Positions 23,485 through 39,394 are shown, numbered from the stretch's first letter. The stretch is DNA of 64,000 bases from Sapria himalayana (GCA_029783825.1 JAREIK010016253.1:25001-89000); one strand, 5' to 3'. Program-made: numbers and translations. Notes: generated from the letters alone by a model not told the origin.

Positions 23485-26248
23485 AATTTTTATTATGATT
23501 CAACTTAATCTTTGAATATTAAAATAAAAAATAAAGAATAAATTAATGGAATGGAGATCCAATGCTTTACAATAATATTGTGGTAAAGCATATGATAAAA
23601 TAATATTGTTATTGTATTCCAATGATCTACAATAATATTTAAATAAGCATTTGATAATATTTTAACAACTTTCAATTATTAGTAATAATGTTTGATAATA
23701 CTCAAAATTCATTTAGAATAAAAAAATGTTTTGATGCATTCTGAAGATATACAATTGTATTCCATATATTTTGATGATTTATATTTAATTTTATTTATTA
23801 CAATTTTTTTTAAATGTATCAAATTTTTTAATATGAATAAATGGTATAAATTAAAATTCAATGAAGTTCAATGATGCTTGATATGTTTGTTAATATTCAT
23901 GTCTTAGTTTATTTTTCAATGAATTTTAATGAGCTTGGTAATTAATCGATATTTATAACATTATTCCACATGTGTTCAATAAAATTTATATATCTACACA
24001 CAAAAAACAATATATATAAATATTATATTTATATATATAAACTATATATATATATATATATATATATTATTAACATCAATTAAATGTATGTATATATGTA
24101 TATATATATATATTTACAAATCAAAAACCAAAAGCTCGATACACTAATTCTTGAAATAAATGTGAGTTTATTTGGAGGTTGCAAGTTCAACCTCTACAAG
24201 CTACTAAAAAATTGTCAGGATAAGAAATCATGCCTCATTTAGTTATATTAAATTATATAGAGTTTTATATAGTTATACAAATATATATAAATAGTTATAC
24301 ACATATAGTTAAACATAACGTTGTATGTTGTTATACATGTAATAATAAATATAGTTACATGTAATTATACACATAGTTACACATATAGTTATACTTATAT
24401 TTATACATGTAGGTATATATAATTTTTCATATAATTTTATATATTTATACATATAGTTATGTATAGGTATAGATATATTAAAATACATTTTTATATACTA
24501 ATATATAAAAATATATATTAAATATATGTTGTTAATTATATATTTAAATATAGTTATGAATAATATTTTTATAGATATACATATAGTCAAGGACAATTAT
24601 TAATAATTATATGTTCTTATACATATAGTATCTATAGTTAAAAATAGAGTTATATATAGTTAAACATATAGTTATATATAGATATAATCATACAAGTAGT
24701 TATAAGTAGTCATACATAAATATATACTAAGTTATAAATAAATATATAGATTTATATATATGTATATATATAAATATATGTACACATAGTTACAAATATA
24801 GTTATATTTAATTATATAGACTCTCACATAATAATACAAATATTTATATATAGCTATACACATGTAGTTAAACATAATATTGTATGTTGTTATACATATA
24901 ATTACTTATATAGTTATAATTAAATTTATACATGTAGGTATATACATTTTTATATATAATTTTATATATGTATACATATACTTAATTATAGGTATAGATA
25001 TGGTAAAATACATTAATATATATTAATATAAAAAATCTATATTAAATATATGTTGTTAATTATATTTTTAAATATAGTTATGTATAATGTTTTTATAGTT
25101 ATAAATGTAGTCAAAGACAATTATTTATAGTTGTATGTTCTTATACCTATAGTATATTTATTTAAAAATAGAGTTATATCTATTTAAACATATAGTTATA
25201 TATAGATATATTAATACAAGTAGTTATAAGTAGTTATACATAAATGTATACAAAGTCATAAACAAATATATAGATTTACATATATGGGTATATATACATG
25301 TATGTATGCATAATTACAAATAAAGTTATATTTAATTATATAGAGTGTTACATAGTAATAAAATTATTTATATATAGTTAAACACATGTAGTTAAACATA
25401 ATGTTGTATGTTGTTATACATGTAATTATAAATATAATTGCATGTGATTATACATATAGGTACACATATAGTTATACTTATATTTATTCATGTAAGTATA
25501 TTTATTTTCATATAATTTTATATATGTATACATATAGTTATCTATAGGTATAAATATGGTAAAATACATTTTTATATGCTAATATATAAAAATGTATATT
25601 AAATATATGTTGTTAATTATATTTTTAAATATAGTTATGTATAATGTTTTTATAGTTATACATGTAGTCAATTACAATTATTTATAGTTATATGTTCTTA
25701 TACCTATAATATATCAACTTAAAATTGAGTTATATATAGTTAAACAGATAGATATATAAAGATATATTCATACAAGTAGTTATAAGTAGTTATACATAAA
25801 TGTATACAAAGTTATAAACAAATATATAGATTTACATATATGTATATGTATATGTATATGTATACATAGTTACAAATATATTTATATTTAATTATATAGA
25901 GTGTTACATAGTTATAAAAATATATATATATATAGTTATACAAATATAATTAAACATAATGTTGTATGTTATTATACATGTAATTATAAATATAGTTATA
26001 TATGCTTATACATATAGTTACACATATAGTTATATTTATATTTATACATGTAGGTATACATATCTTTTCATGTAATTTTATATATTTATGCATATAGTTA
26101 TGTATAGATATAGATATAGTAAAATACATTTATATATACTAATATAGAAAATTGTATATTAAATATATGTTGTTAATTATATATTTTAATATAGTTATGT
26201 ATAATATATTTATAGTTATACATATAGTCAAAGACAATTATTTATAGT

Positions 26249-26262
26249 TATATGTTCTTATA
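26249..26262. repeat. 14 bp target site duplication, left copy
   Basis: TATATGTTCTTATA here equals 27170-27183. The two copies bracket the ARF1 retrocopy inside one unit of the tandem array. Confidence 0.8.
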
Positions 26263-27169
<907 letters not shown>

Positions 27170-27183
27170 TATATGTTCTTATA
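27170..27183. repeat. 14 bp target site duplication, right copy
   Basis: TATATGTTCTTATA, identical to 26249-26262. Confidence 0.8.
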
Positions 27184-27689
27184 ACTATATTATATATATT
27201 TTAATTTAGAGTTATATATAGTTATACATATAGTTATATATAGATATTTTCATACAAGTAGGTATAAGTAGTCATACATAAATGTATATAGTGTTATAAA
27301 CAAATATATAAATTTTATTATATGAATACATATATGTAGACATAGTTACAAATATAGTTATATTTAATTACATATAGTATTACATAGTTATACAAATATT
27401 TATATATAATTATACACATATAGTTATAAATGTGTATGTAGTTAAAGATATACTTATATATAACATTTTTATAGTTATACATATAATAAAATACAATTAT
27501 ATATAGTTCTATATTTATATACATATAGTATATTTTGTTATTAATATAATTATATAAGATTATACATATAGTTATAAATAATTATATTGTTAAAAAAAAT
27601 AGATATGTATATTTATAAATATAGTTATAAAAATAGTTTACATAATTATAAATAAAGTTATAAATATTTTTATATATAATGGCATATGA

Positions 27690-28110
27690 TTATATAATTA
27701 TACAAGTGTTTAGATATAATATTTGTGTTTAAAATATTTTTATAAATGTTACATAAATATAATTATATATATTTAAAATTTTATAAATATTATATAGTAT
27801 ATATATCACATATATATTTACATTATAAATATTATATATTTATATAAAAATTAATATGTTATATAAATGTTTACAAAAATGAAAAAACATTTTATATGTT
27901 ATATAATTGTTATATAAAAAATTATATAAATGGATAGTTTTATGTAAATGCTATATAGATATTAATAAACATTAATACATATGTATAAATATTTATATAA
28001 TACATTATATGTGTATATATAATGTAATATGTTTATATATATTAAAGTATAGACATTTATATATAATGTCATACGAATATATAAATGTATAAAAGTTTAT
28101 ATATAATGTA
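27690..28110. repeat. Dispersed AT-rich repeat, homologous to the LINE target region in element B
   Basis: The order of words here matches 43985-44290 plus 50610-50800 (same strand) and 38830-39320 (opposite strand). Examples are GTGTTTAGATATAAT, ATATAAATGGATAGT and a run of TATATAATGT words. At 27928-27947 it has AAATGGATAGTTTTATGTAA, one base different from the target duplication of the large LINE. It is thus a LINE-free relative of that insertion site. Confidence 0.75.
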
Positions 28111-28793
28111 GAAACTATAAGAATTAAGTTTGTTTTTTCTTAAGTTATAGAAGTAGAAAACACTAAGCATATTTTTTTTCTTATGTTACAAAAGCATAAA
28201 AAATATGCAAATATTTAGTATTTGAAATTTGTAAAACCAAAAAAAATTAAACAGTAAAACAACAAAGTTTACACTAACCATTTATTGTTTAATTATTGGT
28301 GTAGAGTCAATATAATATAAGTGATATAAAAATAGAAGAAAAAAGAAGAAAAATTCGTGGAAAATAAAAAAAAATCAAACCTAAATATTATATAAAAACT
28401 TAACTTCTCTAGTGGTAATCAAATTGAGATAGACAGAGATATGTAAATAGCATTTTGAAGGAGAAGAGCAATGACAATATTACATGGTAACAATAAGAAG
28501 TAGATTTAGAAAATCAGATTGAAGAACATATAGATTCTGGTGTTCGGGAAGAAGAGAAGATCAACATGGGTCGCTAGTAATTCCCAGAAAAATGACAAAT
28601 CAAAATCTCGAAAAGAAGATGGAACAAAGGAAGGCGGACACATATCCGAAAGAAAATCTTGATCAATATCAAATAAAAATTGAAGAGCGGATCGAGGCAA
28701 AATGTTGGACATTCTCGGTTGTAAACATCATTGAGATTATCGAGCTTAGGTCCTTCATTACAAATACAAGGACTGGGATGACCTAGGGATGTC
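28111..28793. other. Unassigned stretch upstream of the RING pseudogene
   Basis: No recognised protein. From about 28500 the composition becomes less AT-rich, with Lys/Glu-rich open frames, so remnants of the 5' part of the RING gene may be present. I cannot align them to a family. Confidence 0.45.
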
Positions 28794-29360
28794 ATGTCAT
28801 TCCTAGATGATGATACAATGATGCTAATTGATGAGTACCAAGTTCAATTTGATCTTCTTCTTCAACTCAAATTGAGGAAACTACAGGTTGAAACAAGGAA
28901 CAAGTGGAAAAGGCAGGTGGAAATAATCCTTCAATAGATAAATCATATAAAGAGGATGAAAATTTCAACCAATAATGAAGAGATTGGGGCAGCACAGGAT
29001 TTGAATAGTTAGCTAGAGAAAAAGGTGAAAACTTTGTTTGCATAAACACAAGTATGGAAGGACATCACACTAAAAAATGAAGCCATGACTAAGACCATGA
29101 GGAGCTACCTCGAACAATCTACAGCAGCAACAATATAGAACTTTGTGGGTACTGAAGCTCAACCATCTTGCCATGGAACTCATGATCAGAATCAAGAATA
29201 ATGCAGAAATTGCAATAAAGAAACTTGTTATACGTTGATTCTGCCTTGTAAACATTTGTGTTTGTGTTGGTCTTGTTCTCTAAGTCTTACCTTGTACCCC
29301 CATCTATCACTCCCACAAGATTGTTAGTGTGAGAATATTTAAATCCAATATTTATCCATC
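28794..29360 (+). pseudogene. BOI-type RING E3 ubiquitin ligase (broken)
   Basis: BOI-like proteins are plant E3 ubiquitin ligases with a coiled coil before a C-terminal RING finger. From 28794 the frame reads MSFLDDDTMMLIDEYQVQFD, a basic coiled coil (KLQVETRNKWKRQVE), LEKKVKTLFA, QVWKDITLKNEAM and SYLEQS, each in the family order. The RING then reads CRNC, CYTLILPCKHLCLCWSC. The next family Cys pair is damaged (LTLYPHL), and a one-base shift restores KIVSVRIF, like the usual C-terminus. Five in-frame stops interrupt it, and the N-terminal third is not recognisable. It lies directly inside the right arm of CACTA-type element D, so it is probably captured cargo. Confidence 0.8.
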
Positions 29361-29639
29361 AAAAAAAAAGAGAAGAGATAGATTTTGTAGGTTACTCTCG
29401 TAGCCCGTTTCGTTTCTCCTCTCTTCGTCGTTGAAACTTGAAAGATAGAACAAACTTTAAGTGCTTAATGCCTTAGCTTTTTTTTTCATGGAAACTATAA
29501 ATAAAAAATTAGATGTAAAAATATAGAAAATAAAGAGAATAATATAAAAGTAAACTAAAATTATAAAAAATAAATAATTTAAATAAAAAAAGAAATATAA
29601 TTTTATTTAAAAATAAAATATATTATTTCTAAAGTAAAT

Positions 29640-31007
29640 AAAATAATATTATATAATAATAAAGTATATATATATATATATATATTATGGTTATAAATTT
29701 TTAAGAATTCAAATTATTTTTTATTAAATATTATATTAAATAATTATAAAGACATAAAATTTGAATCTTTTAGTCGTTATAAATTTGAATCTTTGAAGTG
29801 TTAATTTAATAACCACACTAAGATATTTATATTTTAAGTCATCAAAATTTTTTTGATTTAATTAAAACATCTATGTAATAATCTTTAAATATCAATTTAT
29901 TTTCTTTTAAATTTTATTAAATTTTTGAAAATTTTTTATAAATCAAAATTTTCAAATTTGTTCATCATTATATTTTTAAAAGATTCCTATACTCATAAAA
30001 ATATTTTATGATTATAGGAATAATATTAATATTTACTTGTTTATTTCTTAATTCATAAATTTTTATAAATTTTTTTTATTTAGTCAAATAATTATTTATT
30101 ATAGCATTATATTATTAATAATTTTTATTTATGTTTATTTATTAATTATAATATTTTCAAAATTATTATTATTATATAATGTTTTTTAATTCAAATATTT
30201 AAATATCATAATTAAAAATTTCAAACAAATATTTTGTATACTTTTTTAATTAATTTATAACCAAAATAATAGTATTTTTAGTCTTATTTAATATAAATTT
30301 TTATTCATATTTATATATATATATATGAAATTTTTTATTTATATATCATATTTTTATAATTATATAAGGAGATTATGTCTTTCAATGATCGCTCATCTAT
30401 AGACCATGGTATACTTTTAATATAGAAAATTACATAAAATATTAAAATAAATAATGCTAAAAAAATTAAATTATTAAAAATTACCGATGAAAATTATCAC
30501 TAGGCCAAATAGCTAGGTAAAAATCCATTGATAAATGCATGTATTTTGAGAAAATAAATATTTAAGGAATAATTGCTTCTAATTATATATAAAATCTTGA
30601 AAAAATATATTCAGATAATTATTTAGCGATGGATTTTGTCTTGATCTAATTAGTTAGGGAGAGTCCATTGCTAAATCTGTTGCTAAATTTCCTACTTTTC
30701 AAATCGTGGAATCTATGAAAAAATTAGTGATGGATTATATATGGATAGAATTAGCTAGGAAAAATCTACTACTAAATCTAGTGCTAAATTTCTCGCTTCT
30801 TATTGCGTGGAAATTTTACAAAAAAAAATAGCGATGAAAAATTTCAATCGACCATTTCCATAACTAATCCGTGGCTATTCCATCACAAATTTTTATTTCA
30901 CTATAAAATCAAAAATATCTTACTATTCCCTAGCTAATCTTTCACTATTTAGCTAGGATTAATCCCTAGCAAAATTTTCCTAGCTAAATAGACATTTTCT
31001 TGTAGTG
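29640..31007. mobile_element. Right terminal arm of a CACTA-type element (D)
   Basis: The end CTTGTAGTG at 31007 is preceded by subterminal motifs (TTAGCTAGG..AATCCCTAGC, TAGCTAATC, CGATGGA). Further inward is the AT-rich arm that also occurs at 57547-59030 in reverse complement. The left end of this element is not found within the window. It may lie before position 1, with element A inserted inside D, or be deleted. The cargo next to this arm is the BOI-like pseudogene. Confidence 0.75.
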
Positions 31008-33276
31008 TAACTATTTGTTTATATATCTGTATATCTATCTAACTATCAATCTATCTGATTATTTATTTGTCTATTTATCTTTCTTTTGATCTTTCTATCT
31101 TTCTATCTGCCTATCTATATGTTTATCTATCTGTCTATCTATTGCTCTATTTAACTGTCTATCTATTTGTCTATCTATCTGTCTATCTGTCTATCTATCT
31201 ATCTATATTTCTATCTATATATCTGCCTATTTTTTATCAATCTGCCTATTTAACTACTTTCTATCTATTTAACTTTCTATTTATCTATCTATCGAACTAT
31301 GTATATATCTATCAATATATCTGTCTATCTATTTATCAATCTATCTATTTATCAATCTATCTATCTATTTATCTATCTATCTATTTATCTATATTTCTAT
31401 CTATCTATCTTTTTATCTATTTGTCTATCTATTTGCCTATATGACTTGGCACGTTTACTATGGTGGGCAAGATATGACATGGTACAGTAACCATGTCGTG
31501 CCTAGCCCGACATGGTTACTGTACTGTGGGTGCCTAGCATGGGACCACTACACGAAAACCATTATATTCAGTCCGGTTCAGGTAGGACAAAACCTTAATT
31601 TTTTTAAAAAATTAGGGTTTTGGTGACACGCCAAAACACTACGGGGCATCTTCCCCTTTTGAGGCTCGGTGAGCTTCGCATGTTGAGCATATGCTCTTAT
31701 TGATCATGTTCGGTACATTGTAATGCATACCATGTCCACATGCCAGGCTTAGCATGATAGGATGGGGCATGTAACAGTAGCATGCCCTGTTGGTCCAGAC
31801 ATGTCACCATAGCATGTCGTGCTGGGCCGAGGCATGTCACTATACCATGTCATGCTGGGCCCTAGCCTAGCACAACCCATTTTATAGCTCTATCTATTTG
31901 TTTATCTATAAGTCTATTTATTTGTCTATATATCTACAAATCTATCTATCTATCTATCTATATATGTGTCAATATATCTATCTATCTATCTGACTATATA
32001 TCAATCTATCTATATGTTTATCTATTTGTTTAACTATATTTATATCTATCTCTGTATATATCTACCTTTATATTTGTCTCTCTATCTATTTATTTATTTG
32101 TTAATCTATCTATCTAACCATTTGTCTATCTATCTGTCTATATATCTATCTATCTATGTATGTATCTATCTATCTATCTATCTTTTTATAAATCGATCTA
32201 TCTATTTGTCTAACAATTTGACTATCTATTTTTTTTATCTATCTAAATGATAAGTGTATCTTTCTATCTATTTATCTATCTATCTATATGTCTAATTATC
32301 TATCTATCTATTTATTTTTCTATCTGTCTATCTTTCTATTTCAAAATCTTTCTATCAAATAACTATTTATCTATGTATCTATTTGTTTCTCTATTAGTCT
32401 AAATATTTATCTATTGATCTTTCTATCAACATACTATCTATTTATCTTACTATATGTCTATTTATCTATTTATCTATCTATCTATTTCTTTATCTATCAA
32501 TATATCGATCGATCTATATATATATATATATATATATATCTGTCTGTCTATCTATTTGTCTGCATATCTTTCATTATATCAATATATCTATCTGACTATC
32601 TAACTGAATATCAATCTTTCTATATGTCTATCTATTTATCTATTTATATATCTTTTTATCTATAAATCTATTTGTCAATATATTTATTTATCTATCTGTC
32701 TAACTATCTATTTATTTAACTATTTGTCTAACTATCTATTTATCTATCTATTTATCTAACTATCTATATGTCAATCTATCTTCTATCTATTAATCTTTCT
32801 ATCTATCAATCAATTTATCTATTTCTCTATCTATATGTCTATATATATATATATGTCTATAAATCTATCTATCTATCTATCCAACTGCATAAAAACGTAT
32901 CTTTCTATCTATTTATTTATCTATCTATCTATCTATCTATCTGTCTATCTATCTATCATTTTATTTATCAATATATATATATATTTGCCATCTATCTATC
33001 TATCTATCTTTCTATATATTTCTCTATTTATTTGTCTATTTAAATGTTTCTATTATTGTCTATCTATCTTTATATCTATCTATTTGTTTATCTATCTATC
33101 TATTTATCTATCTATCTATTTGTATATCTATCTATCTATCTATTTGTCTATAAATCTATCTATCTATCTATTTGTCTATCTATCTGTCTCTCTGTCTATC
33201 TTTCTATCTATCTATCTGATTATATATCTTTCTATCTATTTATCTATCTCTATGTCGATATATGTTTATCTATTTG

Positions 33277-33307
<31 letters not shown>

Positions 33308-33405
33308 ATAAATATGTATATATGTGTGTGTGTGTGTGTGTATAAATATGTATATATGTGTGTGTGTGTGTGTGTGTATGTATATATATACATACACACA
33401 TACAA

Positions 33406-33439
<34 letters not shown>

Positions 33440-33644
33440 CTATTTACCATCTATAAGTCTATATATTTTTCTATCTATTTGTCTTTCTATTTAAATAGAT
33501 AAATATATAATAAGTATATCTATTTATCTTTCTATCTATTTGTCTGTATATAAATAGATCTTTTTATCTATCTATTTAAGTATAAGTATATCTATCTATT
33601 TATTTATCTATTTGTCTATCTATATGTTGATATATGTTTATCTA

Positions 33645-33675
<31 letters not shown>

Positions 33676-33899
33676 CTATTTGACCATCTATAAGTCTATA
33701 TATCTGTCTAACTTTTTGTATATCTATATGTTTATCTATTTGTCTTTCTATCAATTTGTCAATCTATCTGTCTAATAATCTATCTATTTTTTTTAAATAT
33801 CTATCTATGTATAAGTATATCTATCTATCTATTTATCTATCTATCTATTTATCTATCTATCTATTTGTTTATCTATATGTCGATATCTGTCTATCTATT

Positions 33900-33936
<37 letters not shown>

Positions 33937-34475
33937 ATTTGACCATCTATAAGTCTATATATCTTTCTAACTTTTTGTGTGTGTGTATATATATATATGT
34001 TTATCTATTTGTCTTTTTATCTATTTGTTTATCTATCTGTCTAATAATCTATCTATCTTTTTAAATATCTATCTATGTATAAGTATATATATCTATCTAT
34101 CTATTTGTTTATCTATATGTCGATATATGTCTATCTATTTTTCAATATATATATATATATATATCTCTATTTATTTAACCATCTATAAGTCTAAATATCT
34201 TTCTATCTATTTATCTATATGTTTATCTATCTGTATATCTATCGATCTATCTATCTATCTGTCTATCTTTCTATGTATCTTTATGTCTATCTTTCATTTT
34301 CTCACTTAATTTGTCTACCTATCTGCCTATATATCAATCTATGTATCTATATGTCTATCTATCTATCTATTGATTTGTCTATCTATCTATCTATCCATCT
34401 GTTTGTCTATCTATTTATCCATCTATCCATCCATCCATATATCTATCATTCTATGCACACACACACACACACACA

Positions 34476-34544
<69 letters not shown>

Positions 34545-35334
34545 CTGTCTATCAATCTTTCATTATGTCTAACTATCTATCATTTTATCTATCAAGCTTT
34601 TTATCCATCTATCTATCCATTAATCTAACTCTCTATATATCAATCTATCTATCTATCTAACTATCTATATATCAATCTATCTATACATCTATCTATCCAT
34701 CTATCTATCCATTTATCTATCTCTCTTTCTATTTGTATTTCTATATGTCTGTTTATTTGTCTATCTATCTTTCATTATTTCTATCTTTTTATCTATCTTA
34801 CTATCTGACTATCTATTAGTTTATCTATCAGTCTTTTATTCTATATGTCTATTTGTCATTCAATATGTCTACCTATCTATATGTCTATTTGTCTATCAAT
34901 CTATCTATCTGTTTGTCTATCTATTTATCTGTATATTAATTTGTCTATCTATCTATTAGTCTATCTTGATGTCTATATATCTGTATGTCTATCTATCTAT
35001 CTATCTATCTATCTATTTTCTATCTATCTTTCTATCTATCTGTCGATTTATCTAACTATCTGTCTATCTATCTATATGTCTATTTTCCTATATCTTTATG
35101 TGTCCATCTATTTGTCTATCTAATTATCTATCTATATGTCTATCTTTCTATCCATCTATATGTATGCTTATCTATTTATCTATCTACTTGTCTATCTATT
35201 TTTCTATCTATCTTCCTATTTAACTATTTGTCTATCTATCTTTCTATTTGTCTATCTATCAGTCCATTTATTTGTCTATCTTTTTATATATCTAACTTTC
35301 TATATATCTAACTTTCAATCTATCTATCTATGTA
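31008..35334. repeat. CTAT-type tetranucleotide array with nested microsatellites
   Basis: About 4.3 kb of imperfect CTAT repeats with variants (CTGT, TTAT, CAAT), reaching exactly from the terminus of D to the terminus of B. Embedded are TG/TA tracts (33286-33440, 33643-33676, 33905-33935, 34455-34545) and a GC-richer insert at 31441-31890. A longer unit with CCATCTATAAGTCTATATAT recurs near 33448, 33685, 33942 and 34180. Open frames reading SIYLSIYLS are products of the repeat and are not genes. Confidence 0.95.
31441..31890. repeat. GC-richer repeat inserted in the CTAT array
   Basis: Abruptly different composition, with many GGCATG/CATGTCGTGC/GGGCC words and imperfect inverted copies such as GCATGTCGTGCTGGGCC and CATGTCATGCTGGGCCC. 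It contains CCTTAATTTTTTTAAAAAA. The same vocabulary, including ACCTTAATTTTTTTAAAAAA, forms 63625-64000. The class is unknown; an unclassified transposon end is my best guess. Confidence 0.6.
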
Positions 35335-36839
35335 CACTACAAGAAATTATCTTTTTACCTATGGAAATTTAGCTAGGGAAATAATCCCTAGCTAATTTAT
35401 GAAGGTATACCTAGTGAAACGCAAGATATGTTTGATTTTACATTGAATCACAATTTTGTGATGCATTAATGATAGAAATTTTTGATTTACAAATTTATCT
35501 CTCTAAATTGTCATTGCTTTGCTGTAAAGATTGGCAGCAAATTTAACGACTTTAGAAATGGACTTTCTCTAGCTAATTAGCTCTACAAAAAATACCTCGT
35601 TAAATCTTTATCTGGAAAAATATTTTTACAATTATATATTAATTGCAAGCGATTATTCCTTAAATTATAATTTTCGAAAAATTAATGCAATTAGATAGGA
35701 ATTTTTACTAGCTATTTAGCTCGGGTTTATTTTCGTCGTTAATGTATAATTAATAATTTTTTTTTATATATTATTTGTTTTAATATTTGATGTAATTTTG
35801 TATATTAAATATTTTTCATGGTCTATGAATGATTGATCCTTGAAAGACGCATTCTCCTCATATAATTATAAAAATAGGATATTATAAATAAATAATTTCT
35901 AATATATAAAAATATTAATAAAAATTTATATTAATAAAGACAAATAACTATTTTTAATGATTATAAAATTTTATAAATAATAAAAAATATTATTTGAATT
36001 AATTAATAAAGATATATAAATATCTGTATTAATAAATACATTAAATAATTAATTCAATAATTATAAACATTTTTTTAAAATATTTGAATTAATAAATTAA
36101 TATACTTAAACATTTGTATTAATATAAACCTAAAATTATTATTTGTCTGATAATAAAAAAAAATATTTACAAAAAATTTGAATTAACAAATAAACAAGTA
36201 AATATTTATATTAATAAAACATAAAAATAAAGTTAATGATTTTAGGAATGTTTTAAAAATTTTTTTACTAAATGAATTGAAATATTTGAATAATAAAAAA
36301 AATCATATTTTCATAAAATTTAAAATAAAATAAATTGATATTTAAGGATAAATATAATGATGTTTTAATTACATTCAAAAAATTTTGATGAGTTATAAAA
36401 AAAATATTTCAATGTGCTTATTAAAAGAATACTCTAGGTTTTTTTTAGGGTTTAAAAAAGTTTTTTTTAATATTACTAATGATATTTTTTTTCCTAAACA
36501 CACTTAAAATTATTTTTAACCCTATTAACATTTTTGAAAATCACAACCAAACTTACCCTGAATTGATTTTAATTCAAGTTTTATTTTTGCCTCTACTAAA
36601 ATTTGTAAGAATTAAAGCATAGTAAATTATTATAGTAAATTTAAAATAAGATATATAATAATATTAAATTTAAATAAAATATGCAATCTTAAAATTATAA
36701 ATAAATAAATAAATACATACATACATATTAATATTTTAAAATTAAAAGAAGATAAACAAGAACTATAACCTTATCGGTGGCTGAGCAAAATAGCATCAAG
36801 TAGGCAATTTGTAAATATAACATTTTGGGCAGTGTGTTA

Positions 36840-37605
36840 TGCTTCATCATTCTAATTCTAATTGGTGTTCTTGCCTTTTCGATTCATCTTTTTTCTATAT
36901 TTTCTGAAACAAGTATTATCATGATACATAACCTAATTAGTGTTTTTTCAATTTGTAGACCTCATTTTGTGTGATCATTTGTTGCGTTATTTGGTCCATG
37001 CTTTTAAATTTTCACTAAGAATGGAATATATAATTTTTGGAATTGGTTTAATGATTGAACTTGGTAATTTAAATCAATCTCGCACAAAATAATTTCTTTT
37101 CCATGGATTTTTATGAAAAGTTTAAGCTAACTATTCTTACCATTTATTAAAATTAGGTATCCACTTGGGCAGGTGATAGGAGGAACAATATACCCAGGAT
37201 TGACTTAAATATCCAGGACAAAATTGGAGTAAGTCCTTGGAATCTACTGCTCAACAATTTTCTTAATGTATATCAATCAGATATCTACTAGGAGACTCTA
37301 AAATATCTTTTATTAATTTTATTCATTTTATGTTATAATTACATGTTGATTACTTATTATACAAGGATACCAAATTTGTTCAATTTTTCTATATCCTTTG
37401 AAACTGTTAGTTTATTCACTGCACCTAATATTTTTTGCATTTGCTTCATACGCAACTTTTCTATTGACCAAGGTTAGTGTTATTAAGTGTCAACATTTTT
37501 TCTGCCTTTCATTTTTTAACTGAAGTTTGATTTGATGAACTTTTGAATACAGGAAGTTAAGGGTGTTGGTGCTGGGCTCACAATAGCAATGTATTTTTCC
37601 ATGGT
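36840..37605 (+). pseudogene. STT3 oligosaccharyltransferase subunit, N-terminal exons, left-arm copy
   Basis: STT3 is the catalytic, multi-membrane-spanning subunit that transfers N-glycans in the ER; plant proteins are over 700 residues. Exon-like pieces with introns between them read FIILILIGVLAFSIHLFS (first membrane helix, about 36850-36900) and TKNGIYNFWNWFND, ending at a GTAATT donor at 37063. Then come YPLGQVIGGTIYPGLT after an acceptor at 37156, FETVSLFTAP..FAFASYATFLLTK ending at 37472 (with a one-base shift), and EVKGVGAGL from 37553. The order and splice sites match an STT3 gene, best the STT3B type. Stops (for example where the family has Arg after FND) and shifts break it. It covers roughly residues 30-160 only. 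Genomic capture, not a retrocopy, because introns persist. Confidence 0.85.
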
Positions 37606-39394
37606 AAATGGTACAAGCATTATTAGTTGTACAACATGTTTGAATGTAAATATTTTAATTAAAATATGCATTAATTAGGTTATAGATATTTAAAAATTGG
37701 AAATAGATAGGTGAACCATTATGTACAACACCGTAAACCATGAAAAACAATTTATCAGTAATCTCAACTTTCTTTCTAGTTGGCATACATACATCATAAT
37801 AGGAATGATAGCTGATCACAAATAATGCATAGGATGAAATCTCAGTATTCTTTTAAATATTATTATGTAAATTATAGTCTAACAAAATATGTTTTATTTT
37901 TTCATGAATAATTTTATTAAAAGAAAATCATATATTTTCTGGTGTATGATTCAAAAGAGTTTACAAGTGATGAAAGTTTTAACTCAGTGAGTTTAATTAG
38001 CAATTAGGATAGGCAAAACTAATATCTCAGAAAGTTTGGTTGCTCACATTGATTTAGTAGGCTGAAAATACACAACCTAGATCTTTGTTGCTTAGTTTGC
38101 AAGTGAATACCTACTCAGGGTGTAATACTTAAATTTTCAAGTTGACTTTGTGTAATGTTAAAACATAATAAATTTTTATTTTATCAAGAGATAATATTTA
38201 AAGATTATATTTTAGAAATTATAAAAATTATTAATCTTTTGCTTAGAACTTATATCCAACTCAAATTAGAATACTCATATAATCAAGAATATTTCATAAT
38301 TAGTGAAAGAATTTTTGATATTGTATAATCATGATAAAATCAAATTCATTAAATTTGATATTGTTCATGTTTTTTTTTCACAACCTCCTTAATTTTGATA
38401 TAATTAAGGAAAAAATTAATTTTTTTCATGTAAACAAAATATCATCCTAAATTTAATATAAAATATGAGCTACTAAAGGTGATGCTGATTAGTAAATTAA
38501 TTTTTTTTGCTAGTTTAATATTGTTTGAAAATATTTTTTATTGTTGTTGGATGTTATTAGACATAGGAAAAATTATGTAATGGTGAATTATAATAATATT
38601 TTTTTAAAAAAGTACCTACATAAGTAAATATTCATATTAAAATATACATGAAAATAAAAGATTTTTACATTCTAGTAAACTCAAAAAATACTATTATTCC
38701 TCCTGTAAATTTCATGTTTTGAAAAAAAAATGAAAAAATTAAAACAAAAAAATCTATTTTCAAAAACACTATAGCATGAAAGGTATATTATTTTGGATAA
38801 TAGTATGCCCAATTTGTTGTAATATAATATTTATATATATATAATAAACACATAACATTATATATAAACTTTTATAAAATCATATGACATAATATATAAA
38901 TGTTTATACTTAAATATATATAAATGTATAACATTATATATAAACATTGATATGTTTATATAAACAAATAATGTTATATATAAATATTTATACATATGTT
39001 TAAATGTTTATAAATATTTATACAACACTAACATATACTATCCATTTATATAATAGTTTATATAACATTTATATAACATATAAAATATTTATACATTTTT
39101 ATAAATATTTATATAACATTTAAATATTTATATAAATATATAATATTTATAATGTTTATATAATTGTGATATATATATACTATATAATATTTATAAAAGT
39201 GCTACATATATATATATATATATAGCATTTAAAAAAAATATTTTGAACACAACATTATATCTAAACACTTATACATCTATATAATCATATGCCATTATAT
39301 ATAAAAGTTTAAACTTTAATATAAATGTGCAACTATGAGAATAGTGATGTGCAATATGATGCTAGTATGCATACACAAAAGATTATCACTATAA

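Larger units (their letters stand above)
21157..24227. other. Flanking DNA right of element A, mostly unassigned
   Basis: This is the continuation of the sequence broken by element A. Short open frames, for example plus 21127-21483 and 22234-22464, match nothing I know. On the minus strand, about 22445-22370 reads VDVAESEFYEQDKMLHDLI before a GTGAG donor, so an unidentified exon is possible. AT dinucleotide tracts occur near 24042-24066. Two sub-features (a hairpin and a coding-like stretch) are listed separately. Confidence 0.5.

Noticed and set aside
31008..35334. CRISPR array
   Set aside because: The repeats are contiguous 4 bp units without spacers, in a plant genome.
31067..35372. Overlapping long open frames reading SIYLSIYLS on the plus strand
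   Set aside because: They are direct translations of a CTAT tetranucleotide repeat, whose 12 bp period gives four codons without stops. No start, domain or codon bias supports a protein.
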